The notes: generated by a model from the letters alone, not told the origin. 7,073 nt of DNA from Thermoflexus sp. (GCA_028276215.1 JAPYWT010000126.1:1-7073); one strand, 5' to 3'. Counted from the first letter of the stretch, positions 1-6,500 are shown. Numbers and translations: made by a program.

Positions 1-1252
1 CGGTGAGGAGTGCCAGGGCCGCCAGGACCAGCAGGACCGCGCCCGCGATGCCCCGCCTGCGGGCCGCGCGCTCGTAGGCACCGGGGACCACGGGCCGGAG
101 CGCTTCCAGCGGCGTCACCCGCCCGGCTGACAGTGCCGGCCAGAGCCCCCCAGCCAGCGTCGCCCCGATTCCCAGGACGACGGCGGTCAGCAGGTTGGGC
201 AGGGTCAGGACCGGCGTGGTCGCCTCCATCCGCAGGTACTGCTGCATCGTCGGCCGGACCATCAGCAGGAGCAGCCAGGCCAGCCCGTAGCCGCCGACCA
301 GCCCCAGCGCTGTCCCGAAGACCCCCTGGAGCAGACTCTCCGCCAGGACCAGACCGACGACGGCCCGCCGGGACGCGCCGACCGCCCGGAGCATCCCCAG
401 GTCGTGCCGCCGCTCCACCACGACGGTGCGGAAGGTGTTCAGGATGATGAACGCGCCGATAGCCAGGGCCATCACGCCGAAGAGGGCAAAGGCAATCTCC
501 CCCATCTGCAGCGACGCCAGCAGTTCCTCCCCCATCTCCGGCGGCTCCGGCTTGAACGTGTCGCCCAGGGCCGCCAGGGCCGCCTTTTCCACCTCCTCCC
601 GGTCCACCCCCGGCTTCACGACGGCCTCTATGACGTTGATCTGGCCGGGCATCCCCAGCAGTCGCTGGGCCGCCGGGAGCGGGACGTAGACCTCCTCCGT
701 CCCCGGAAGAGAGGGCACGTCCAGAACGCCGACGACCTCAAAGTCCGTCGTGCCTGTCGCCGAGGGGAGCGTCAGCGTGTCGCCGACGGAGAGGGCGAGT
801 TTGTCCGCCAGTCCCCGCGAGATCACAATGGCGTCGGCGTCATCGGGGGCCAGGAAGCGGCCCTCCCGCAGCGGGTAGTGGCGCAGGCGCGCGGCCACCT
901 CCGGCTCCACCCCCACCAGCGTGAGGGCGTTCACCCCGGCCCGGCCCGCCAGCGCGGGCGGCAGCAGGACGTTGCGGTGCAGGGAGCCCGCCACCTCGGC
1001 GACGCCGTCCACCCCCCGTACTACCTCCATCCGGTCGGCGGGGAACGTCCCCTCCGTCACGCTGGTAAAGATCAGGTCCACCTTACCGGTGGTCGCCAGC
1101 ACCGTCTGGCGGAAGGCCTGGGTCAGGGTGGGCAGCAGGGAGTTCATCCCGAAGAGGACGGCCACGCCGAAGACCACCGCCAGAGTGGTCAGCGCGGAGC
1201 GGAGTTTCCGGCCGCGCAGATACCGCAGGGCCATCATCAGTTGCACGCGCAT
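1..1252 (-). CDS. MacB/FtsX-type ABC transporter permease (3' end outside window)
   Basis: Membrane subunit of a type VII (MacB/LolCDE-like) ABC transporter, working with the ATPase encoded just upstream. I translated it by hand because it runs off the left edge: 417 codons are present, starting MRVQLMMALRYLRGRKLRSA. Membrane segment 1 lies at about residues 20-40, followed by an extracytoplasmic MacB periplasmic-core-like domain (about 45-245). A FtsX-type membrane domain follows, with segments at about 252-274, 300-330 and 353-372. The cytoplasmic coupling stretch ERRHDLGMLRAVGASRR (280-296) and the closing SAGRVTPLEALRP (375-387) are typical of the family. A further hydrophobic helix begins at about 401, so the full protein probably carries a second FtsX half, as in the roughly 800-residue duplicated permeases. 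The ATG at 1252 is preceded by AAAGGAGG at 1258-1265 with 5 nt spacing, which fixes the start. The substrate cannot be told; lipoprotein, peptide or drug export are all possible. Confidence 0.9.
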   Translation of the reverse strand, partial: MRVQLMMALRYLRGRKLRSALTTLAVVFGVAVLFGMNSLLPTLTQAFRQTVLATTGKVDLIFTSVTEGTFPADRMEVVRGVDGVAEVAGSLHRNVLLPPALAGRAGVNALTLVGVEPEVAARLRHYPLREGRFLAPDDADAIVISRGLADKLALSVGDTLTLPSATGTTDFEVVGVLDVPSLPGTEEVYVPLPAAQRLLGMPGQINVIEAVVKPGVDREEVEKAALAALGDTFKPEPPEMGEELLASLQMGEIAFALFGVMALAIGAFIILNTFRTVVVERRHDLGMLRAVGASRRAVVGLVLAESLLQGVFGTALGLVGGYGLAWLLLLMVRPTMQQYLRMEATTPVLTLPNLLTAVVLGIGATLAGGLWPALSAGRVTPLEALRPVVPGAYERAARRRGIAGAVLLVLAALALLT

Positions 1253-1257
1253 GCTTT

Positions 1258-1265
1258 CCTCCTTT
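1258..1265 (-). promoter_or_regulatory. Ribosome binding site of the ABC permease
   Basis: AAAGGAGG on the minus strand, 5 nt before the ATG at 1252. It lies immediately downstream of the last hairpin repeat (about 6 bp away), so the permease has its own strong translation signal despite the long repeat-filled gap behind it. Folding of the adjacent hairpin could influence access to it; that is inference. Confidence 0.75.
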
Positions 1266-1271
1266 GGGAAA

Positions 1272-1482
1272 ACCACGAAGACACCAAGACACGAAGTTTA
1301 TTAAATTTTTCTTCGTGTCTTCGTGTCTTTGTGGTTTTTTTATTCACCACGAAGACACCAAGACACGAAGTTTATTAAATTTTTCTTCGTGTCTTCGTGT
1401 CTTTGTGGTTTTTTTATTCACCACGAAGACACCAAGACACGAAGTTTATCAAATTTTCTTTGTGCCTTCGTGTCTTTGTGGT
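1272..1482. repeat. Three tandem hairpin repeats, 74-bp period
   Basis: Three head-to-tail copies begin at 1272, 1346 and 1420. Each copy is an imperfect palindrome: 25-nt arms (copy 1: 1272-1296 and 1311-1335, two mismatches) around an AT-rich loop of 13-14 nt (TTTATTAAATTTTT in copies 1 and 2). The arms are themselves three 8-bp words (CCACGAAG/ACACCAAG/ACACGAAG on one side, CTTCGTGT/CTTCGTGT/CTTTGTGG on the other). Copies 1 and 2 are identical over all 74 bp, including the TTTTTTTATTC linker. Copy 3, nearest the ATPase stop codon, differs at three bases and lacks one T in the loop, and it ends in GTGGTGAATC. The array fills the 238-bp gap between the ATPase and permease genes, so it should be transcribed in the operon mRNA as three stem-loops. 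Reading frames through it give repetitive HHEDTKTRS-like peptides that are artefacts. Confidence 0.92.
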
Positions 1483-1490
1483 GAATCCCC

Positions 1491-2228
1491 CTACAGTGCT
1501 TCCATTCGGGCCCGGAGGGCCTGGGCTTCCTCCTCGCCGGTCCCGGCCAGGCGCGTCTCGTCTATGATGCGCCCGTCCTTCAGGAAGAGGATGCGGTCGG
1601 CGTGGGCCGCGACGCGCGGGTCGTGGGTGACCAGCAGAATTGTCCGCCCCCACTCCGAGGCGATGCGGCGCAGGAGCGCAGCGATCTCGTCGCCGGCGCG
1701 GGAGTCCAGGTTGCCCGTGGGCTCGTCGGCCAGGATGAGGTCGGGCTCGGAGACCAGCGCGCGGGCAATGGCCACCCGCTGCTGCTGCCCGCCGGAGAGT
1801 TGGTCGGGGCGGTAGTAGAGCCGGTCGCCCATCCCCAGGCGCTGGAGCCACTGGGCCGCCCGGCGGTGGGCCTCGGCGGGCCGTACGCCGTCCAGCAGAA
1901 GCGGGAGCGCGGCGTTCTCCAGCGCGGTCAGCACCGGGATGAGGTTGTAGAACTGGAAGACGAAGCCGATGCGACGGCGGCGAAGCGCGGCCAGGTCGTC
2001 ATCGCGCAGGCGCGTCAGGTCGTGGCCGTCCAGCAGGACGCGCCCCCCGGTGGGGCGGTCCAGCCCGCCCACCAGGTGCAGCAGGGTGGACTTGCCGCAG
2101 CCGCTGGGCCCCATCACGGCCAGGAACTCCCCCTTCTCCACGGCCATGTTGACGTGGTCCAGGGCAACGACGGCGGTTTCTCCTTTGCCGTAGATTTTGG
2201 TCAGGTTTTCGGTCTGGATGAGGGGCAT
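1491..2228 (-). CDS. ABC transporter ATP-binding protein, MacB/LolD type
   Basis: Cytoplasmic ATPase (245 residues, normal for this family) that powers the permease encoded next. Motifs seen: Walker A GPSGCGKST (40-48), Q-loop VFQFYNLIPVLTALEN with Gln92, ABC signature LSGGQQQR (143-150), Walker B LILADEPTGNLD (163-174) and the H-loop His201 in LLVTHDPR. FQFYNLIPVLTALEN together with LADEPTGNLDS is characteristic of the MacB/LolD/FtsE group, which fits the FtsX-type partner. The ATG at 2228 is chosen because it has AAAGGAGT upstream and the protein begins at the usual place (MPLIQTENLTKIYG). The frame stays open upstream to 2378, but that extension is only translated heptad repeats and should not be annotated. 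It sits 174 bp after padR and 238 bp before the permease, and both gaps are full of repeats. Stop codon TAG is at 1491-1493. Confidence 0.95.
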   Translation of the reverse strand: MPLIQTENLTKIYGKGETAVVALDHVNMAVEKGEFLAVMGPSGCGKSTLLHLVGGLDRPTGGRVLLDGHDLTRLRDDDLAALRRRRIGFVFQFYNLIPVLTALENAALPLLLDGVRPAEAHRRAAQWLQRLGMGDRLYYRPDQLSGGQQQRVAIARALVSEPDLILADEPTGNLDSRAGDEIAALLRRIASEWGRTILLVTHDPRVAAHADRILFLKDGRIIDETRLAGTGEEEAQALRARMEAL

Positions 2229-2232
2229 GGTG

Positions 2233-2240
2233 ACTCCTTT
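2233..2240 (-). promoter_or_regulatory. Ribosome binding site deciding the ATPase start
   Basis: AAAGGAGT on the minus strand, 4 nt before the ATG at 2228. It settles the start against a 50-codon longer in-frame alternative that would begin at 2378 inside the repeats. The heptad array ends only 3 bp upstream of it, so the repeats reach right up to the translation signal. Confidence 0.8.
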
Positions 2241-2243
2241 CAA

Positions 2244-2287
2244 GTCGCAGGGTCGCAGGTCGCAAGTCGCAGGGTCGCAGGTCGCAG
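2244..2287. repeat. Heptad repeat GTCGCAR, six copies
   Basis: Six copies of GTCGCAG or GTCGCAA on the plus strand begin at 2244, 2252, 2259, 2266, 2274 and 2281, three of the copies being followed by one extra G (2251, 2273, 2288). The whole lies between the ATPase ribosome binding site and the next repeat array. All copies point the same way, so unlike its neighbours this array has no inverted arm in the window. The extra Gs break a strict period of 7 into a mix of 7 and 8. Confidence 0.88.
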
Positions 2288-2296
2288 GGTCGTGAT

Positions 2297-2366
2297 GCGT
2301 GAAACGTGATGCGTAAAACGTGATGCGTGAAACGTGATGCGTAAAACGTGATGCGTAAAACGTGAT
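2297..2366. repeat. 14-bp tandem repeat GCGTRAAACGTGAT, five copies
   Basis: Five contiguous 14-bp units start at 2297, 2311, 2325, 2339 and 2353. They differ only at position 5 (G, A, G, A, A in order). Each unit can be read as two related heptads. The word GTRAAAC in it is the reverse complement of the GTTTYAC heptads at 2379-2420, so this array forms the opposite arm of a large inverted structure. There are no unique spacers, so it is not a CRISPR array. Confidence 0.9.
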
Positions 2367-2385
2367 GACTTGACTCACGTTTCAC
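2355..2385. repeat. Stem-loop at the junction of the two repeat arms
   Basis: GTAAAACGTGA (2355-2365) pairs with TCACGTTTCAC (2375-2385) across the 9-nt loop TGACTTGAC, with one mismatch that is a G-U wobble in the minus-strand RNA. It forms the tip of a longer possible foldback, because the repeats continue outward on both sides with complementary words. In the operon mRNA it would lie about 18 nt after the padR stop codon. No U-run follows, so it is not an obvious intrinsic terminator. Confidence 0.7.
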
Positions 2386-2420
2386 GTTTTACGTTTTACG
2401 TTTTACGCTTTACGTTTCAC
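2379..2420. repeat. Heptad repeat GTTTYAC, six copies, overlapping the padR 3' end
   Basis: Six contiguous 7-bp units on the plus strand: GTTTCAC (2379), GTTTTAC (2386, 2393, 2400), GCTTTAC (2407) and GTTTCAC (2414). On the coding strand this reads as GTGAAAC/GTAAAGC/GTAAAAC words. The padR stop codon (TAA at 2403-2405) and its last codons lie inside the array, so the repeat has either extended into the gene or replaced its original end. Confidence 0.92.
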
Positions 2421-2993
2421 CCTCGGCCTTCCGCGCGGTTTCGGCTCCGGTTGCGGGACGGGTTGTTGCCGGACCTCCTCCAGCCGGGCCTCCACCATGT
2501 CCAGCCAGCGCAGGTCGGCCTCCAGGTGCATCACCACCTTGTCCAGGAAGAGGACGTAGGCCAGTTCTTTCTGGGGGTCGGCCTCCATCCGCTGGCGGGT
2601 GAAGCGGTGCAGTTCCTGGTACAGGGTGGCCCGCTGGACCTGGATGAGGCGGTGCAGGTCGGTCCCCTCCACCAGCAGGCCGACCATCAGTTTGACGAAG
2701 AACTCGTCCCGGTGGTGGTCGCCGACGACGCCGGTATAGAACCACTCCTGGAGGGCATCCTGACCGGCGGGGGTGAGGGCGTAGATGCGCTTTTCCGGCC
2801 CGCCCTCTTTCTCCACACCGACCTCGGCCACCAGCCCGGCCTCGGCGAGCCGCTCCAGCGTGGCGTAGACCTGGCCCGGCTTGACCTCCCACGTGTCCCG
2901 GCCGCCGACCAGCGCCTCAAAGGCGGCGCGCAGTTCGTAGCCGTGGCGCGGCTGTTGGGCCAGCAGTCCCAGAAGAGCGTGGCGGACGGACAT
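2403..2993 (-). CDS. PadR-family transcriptional regulator
   Basis: DNA-binding regulator of 196 residues, first gene of the padR-ATPase-permease group. The N-terminal winged helix (about 1-80) shows the family opening MSVRHALLGLLAQQPRHGYEL, then VYATLERLAEAGLV (recognition helix and turn) and EKRIYALTPAG (wing). The C-terminal half (about 90-178) is helical, with segments such as RLIQVQRATLYQELHRFTR and ADLRWLDMVEARLEEV, matching the dimerising Vir_act_alpha_C type. PadR proteins of this class commonly repress their own operon and an adjacent ABC exporter until a ligand is bound; that role here is inferred from context. The start is the conserved PadR start, yet no Shine-Dalgarno sequence precedes it (ACTATTTTTTCCCG before ATG). 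The basic tail VKRKA and the stop codon are encoded by a heptad repeat array, so the natural C-terminus may have been altered. Confidence 0.93.
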   Translation of the reverse strand: MSVRHALLGLLAQQPRHGYELRAAFEALVGGRDTWEVKPGQVYATLERLAEAGLVAEVGVEKEGGPEKRIYALTPAGQDALQEWFYTGVVGDHHRDEFFVKLMVGLLVEGTDLHRLIQVQRATLYQELHRFTRQRMEADPQKELAYVLFLDKVVMHLEADLRWLDMVEARLEEVRQQPVPQPEPKPRGRPRVKRKA

Positions 2994-3030
2994 CGGGAAA
3001 AAATAGTCTACGGGTGTTTAGTTTGGGGAA

Positions 3031-3059
3031 AATATACTACAAGTGAGGAGATTTGTCAA
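3031..3059 (-). promoter_or_regulatory. Sigma-70-type promoter of the padR-ABC operon
   Basis: On the minus strand, TTGACA (3054-3059) is followed by a 17-bp spacer and TATATT (3031-3036). This matches the consensus at 6/6 and 5/6 positions with ideal spacing. Transcription would start near 3024, giving a leader of about 30 nt before the padR ATG. No clear PadR operator palindrome was recognised by eye around it. The miniature element upstream (3075-3154) ends 15 bp from the -35 box. Confidence 0.75.
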
Positions 3060-3066
3060 GGAGGGA

Positions 3067-3162
3067 GTCAGGTGGGGTGTGTCCCAATTTCGTCGGGCAT
3101 GGCCGCTTTGCAGGACAACTGCGAGCAGTTGTCCTACAATCTTGGGACACACCCGTCAGGTG
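3067..3162. mobile_element. 80-bp miniature inverted-repeat element with 8-bp target duplication
   Basis: Perfect 13-bp terminal inverted repeats, GGGTGTGTCCCAA (3075-3087) and TTGGGACACACCC (3142-3154), bound an 80-bp non-coding element. Immediately outside on both sides is the 8-bp direct repeat GTCAGGTG (3067-3074 and 3155-3162), as expected of a target-site duplication. Inside is a second perfect hairpin: AGGACAACTG (3112-3121), loop CGAG, CAGTTGTCCT (3126-3135). There is no room for a transposase, so it would need one supplied in trans. An 8-bp duplication is compatible with several families (for example IS1595, IS256, IS66 or ISL3); the sequence alone does not decide. It lies between the PBP operon and the padR promoter. 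Confidence 0.82.
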
Positions 3163-3193
3163 ACTGTCACCGACCAGGTGACAGTCACCTGAC
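3155..3193. repeat. Perfect 17-bp-arm hairpin, a palindrome of palindromes
   Basis: GTCAGGTGACTGTCACC (3155-3171) and its exact reverse complement (3177-3193) flank the loop GACCA. Each arm also contains its own dyad, GGTGAC-T-GTCACC and GGTGAC-A-GTCACC, so the site holds two near-identical 13-bp operators-like dyads 18 bp apart. It lies 19 bp past the stop codon of the 122-residue gene, where a terminator would be expected, but no U-run follows in the minus-strand direction. Its first 8 bp are the right copy of the target duplication of the neighbouring miniature element, so the element inserted at the edge of this palindrome. Possible roles are an mRNA-stabilising or weak terminating stem, an operator, or another dispersed repeat. 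Confidence 0.8.
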
Positions 3194-3212
3194 CGGTACC
3201 TGAGGGGGCGGT

Positions 3213-3581
3213 CTACTCCACTTTATCGGCGACGGGGATTTCCAGCGGGCCCACGTCCTTCACCACCACGCGGATGCCCACCTGGTGGTTGCCGGGGCTC
3301 AGCGGGACCCCGCCGACCCGGAGCGTCACGATGGCCCCCAGGGGGAAGAGGACGGGGTTCCCCTCCGAGATGGCCCCGGCGGGCACGACCGTCCCGTCGG
3401 GCTGGTGGATGCTCACCCTCTCCAGCGGCACTGCCTTCCCGTCCAGCGTCAACCCCTTGAAGCCCTGGATGACGCCGGGGGCGATGGAGTTCTGCAGGGA
3501 GAGGACGAAACCGTCCCCCTCCGCCCGCAAAGAGTTTTTGACGTAGAGTTTTTTGAGGATTGCAGGGGGTATGGCTGGCAT
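3213..3581 (-). CDS. Conserved-looking hypothetical protein, 122 residues
   Basis: Function not recognised. The protein has no signal peptide or membrane segment and looks all-beta: alternating strands such as GDGFVLSLQNSIAPGVI, GLTLDGKAVPLERVSI, VTLRVGGVPLSPGNHQVGI and RVVVKDVGPLEIPV are separated by Gly/Pro turns, suggesting one compact beta-sandwich domain. From memory it resembles short archaeal and bacterial proteins that automated pipelines sometimes label HMG-CoA reductase. That label cannot be right for a 122-residue protein without the catalytic motifs. The general layout also recalls the small beta subunit of C-glycoside deglycosidases (DUF6379), a weak suggestion only. The ATG at 3581 has GGAGGT 4 nt upstream, in the 18-bp gap after the PBP stop codon, so the gene is almost certainly co-transcribed with the PBP gene. 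Whether the two proteins act together is unknown. Confidence 0.8.
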   Translation of the reverse strand: MPAIPPAILKKLYVKNSLRAEGDGFVLSLQNSIAPGVIQGFKGLTLDGKAVPLERVSIHQPDGTVVPAGAISEGNPVLFPLGAIVTLRVGGVPLSPGNHQVGIRVVVKDVGPLEIPVADKVE

Positions 3582-3599
3582 TATGACCTCCGATGAAAT

Positions 3600-6500
3600 C
3601 TACGGCTGCCCCTCTTTAGGCTTCACCCGAACCTTCACCACGTCGGACTCTGCCCGGTTGCCCGCCGCGTCGTAGACGACGGCGCGGAAGCGCTGCTCCC
3701 CCAACTCGTTGATCCACCAGTTGACGTTGTAGGGCGGAATGGTGCGGACCGCAAAGGGCTGTTCCTCATCGTTGCGGTAAAACTCCACCCGCGCGATGGC
3801 GTAGTTGTCCTGGACGTCGGCGTTGACGTTGACCCACTCGTCCTTGCCGAAGGTGTACTCCTTGCCTGGCTCCGGGTTGGTCAGTTTCACCGTCGGCGGA
3901 GTGTGGTCCACCGTTACCTGGATGGCATACTGGCGGACGGCCTGGCTGTGGTCCACCACCGTCAACTGGAGGGTGTAGAGGCCCTCAAAGCCCGCCACGT
4001 ACCAGTACTCCAGGACGTTGTGGTCCACCTGGTTGTAGTGGTCGGGGCCGATCTGAACCCACTCGGTGGGTTTCATCCCCGGGCCGACGGCGATGCGGTA
4101 GAAGGCGAAGTCGCCGCCTTTGGCGCTGCCGGTGATGGTGATGACGTCGCCGCCGACGTAGGCGTAGGGCTGCGGTTCGGTGATGATGACGTCGGCGTCC
4201 GCCAGGACGGGGCCGTAGATGGTGTCGTACTCGGTGGGCGGGAGCGGCGGACGCTGGTCCTCGGGGAGGCTCGCCAGCCAGTCGGCGGCCTCGGGCGGAT
4301 AGACCTCGTACACCCGCTCCTCACAGAGTTCCGGAGGCGTGAAGACGGTGCAGAGCCGCCCCGTCTCCCGATTGACCCGCAGTTTCTGGTAGAAGTTGCA
4401 ACTGGGCTGGGGCTCCGTCCCCGGAATGAAAAGTTCCTTCGTCCGGGGACAGGGGCAATCCTCGGTGGGAATCTCGCCGCTGGTGGCGCAGATTTCCCGT
4501 TCCACCAGCCCGTCCGGGCGCGGGAAGGGGAGAATCTCCAGGTCCTTGTGGGCGTACTCCATGACGGCGTGCCAGATGGGCGCGGCGCCCTCGGAGCCGG
4601 GGAGGTTGGCCATTTCGGAGTTGTCGGAGTTGCCAATCCAGACGCCGGTGATGATCTGGGGCGTGAAGCCGACACACCAGTTGTCCTTGAAGTCGTTGGT
4701 GGTGCCGGTCTTCGCGGCCGCCGGGCGGTCGTTGGAGAGTTCCAGCGAGTTCGGGTGGCCGAAGGCGGCCCAGCGGGCCTGCCGGTCGGAGAGGATGCTG
4801 ATCATCAGGTAGGCCAGTTGCGGGGAGAGAATCTGTCGCTCCTCGGGTTTGTACTCGTAGAGCACGCGGCCGTTCCGGTCCTCCACCCGCAGGATGGCGA
4901 CGGGGTCCAGGTCCCGGTAGCCCGGACCTTTCGGGGTGGTGGGCTTGCCGATCATCTTCCCGTAGTTGGCGAAGACGGAGTAGGCGTAGGTCATATCCAG
5001 CAGGCTGACCTCGCCGCCGCCCAGGGTAAGGCTCAGGCCGTAGTACTCGGTCCCCCGGTCCAGACTGTTGATGCCCATTTTGTGTGCGGTGCGGATGACG
5101 TTGTCCACGCCTGCCAGTTGCAGTGCGGCGACGGCGGGGATGTTGTAGGAGCGGGCCAGGGCCAGCCGCAGCCGCTGGGGGCCGTGGTACTTGCGGTCGT
5201 AGTTCTCGGGGACGTAGGGGGGCTGGCCTGGCTGCTGGAAGGCCGTCCGGACGTCCCAGAACAGTTGGGCGGGGGTATAGCCCTGGGAGAGGAGGGTGAT
5301 GTACGTGAACGGTTTGAAGGCGGAACCGGGCTGGCGGAGGCCCAGCGCGGCGTTGTACCGCCCGGCGATGGCCTCATTCCAGTAGTCCAGGCTGCCCACC
5401 ATAGCCAGAATCTCCGCCGTTCCCGGCCGCATGACGACGACGGCGGCGTTGGTGACGTGGTGGTCCTTGCCCCGGCTGGCGGCCCGCAGGGGCGGGAGGT
5501 ACTGGGCGGCCTCGCAGCCGGAGGCGACGGCCTCTTCTATCACTTTTTGCTCGTCCTCGCCGGAGAGACGGCGAATCTGGGCCCGCGCGACGCATTCCGC
5601 CTGCTGCTGGAGGTTGTAGTCCAGGGTGGTGTAGACCCGCAGGCCGCCCCGGTAGACCATGTCCGCGCCGAACATCTTCTCCAGTTCGTTGCGGACGTAG
5701 ACGGAGAAGTGGGGGGCCTTGAAGTTAAACTGTTCGGTGGGAGAGGCCAGCCGCCATGGCTCCACTTTGGCCTTTGCCGCCTGCGCCTCGGTGATGCATC
5801 CCTGGCGGACCATCGCGTCCAGGACCAGGTTCTGGCGCTTGCGGGCCTCAATGGGCGCGTCAAAGGGGTTCAGTTGAGGGAACTGAGGGATCGCGGCCAG
5901 CGTCGCCGCTTCCGCCAGGTCCAGGTCCCGGGCGTGCTTGCCGAAGTAGACCTGAGCGGCGGCCTCAATCCCGTAGGCCAGGTTGCCGTAGAAGTTGGTG
6001 TTCAGGTACCACTCCAGAATCTTCTCTTTGCTGTAGCGACGGGTGATTTCCAGCGCCAGGAGGACCTCTTTGATCTTCCGGGCGTAGTCCCGTCCTTTGG
6101 GCCCCTCCGCGCTGACGACCCGCTCCTCGGGCGGGATGAGGACGTTTTTAATCAACTGCTGGGTGATGGAGGAGCCGCCCTGGATTTGCTGGCCCCGGAG
6201 GTTGGCCCAGAAGGCGCGCAGGATACCGCGCGGGTTGACTCCCGGGTTCTCCCAGAACGTCCGGTCCTCTATGGCGACGGTGGCGCAAATGAGATGTTCC
6301 GGCACCTCTTCCAGCGGCACCCAGATCCGGTCGCCCGCGTGGGGGTCAATGATCTCCCACAGCAGGACCTGCCCGGTCCGGTCATAGATGCGGGTGGTCT
6401 CAAACTCCTGCTCCACGTGCTCAATCTGTTCCGGGTCGGGCAACTGCCGGGCGATGGAGGAATAAACGGCCGCCGCGCCGCCGACGACGCTGGAGAAGGC

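Noticed and set aside
404..1378. A 324-codon plus-strand frame opposite the permease gene
   Set aside because: The minus strand encodes a clear FtsX/MacB permease with a ribosome binding site. The plus-strand frame is Arg/Gln/His-rich with no domain.
1264..1500. Open frames through the 74-bp repeats giving HHEDTKTRS-like peptides on both strands
   Set aside because: They are products of the palindromic repeat being open in several frames. There is no start context, and such peptides are a known annotation artefact of this repeat type.
2229..2378. A longer start for the ABC ATPase at 2378
   Set aside because: The extra residues are translated 14-bp and heptad repeats (SRITFYASRFTHH-like). 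The internal ATG at 2228 has a proper ribosome binding site and the family's usual N-terminus.
2244..2420. CRISPR array
   Set aside because: The repeat units are contiguous 7- and 14-bp words with no unique spacers and no cas genes nearby.
3112..3135. Intrinsic terminator from the inner hairpin AGGACAACTG/CAGTTGTCCT
   Set aside because: No T-run follows on either strand, and the hairpin sits inside the terminal repeats of the miniature element, which explains it better.
2370..3203. A 277-codon plus-strand frame opposite padR
   Set aside because: It begins inside the heptad repeats and ends in the miniature element and hairpin. PadR on the other strand is convincing.
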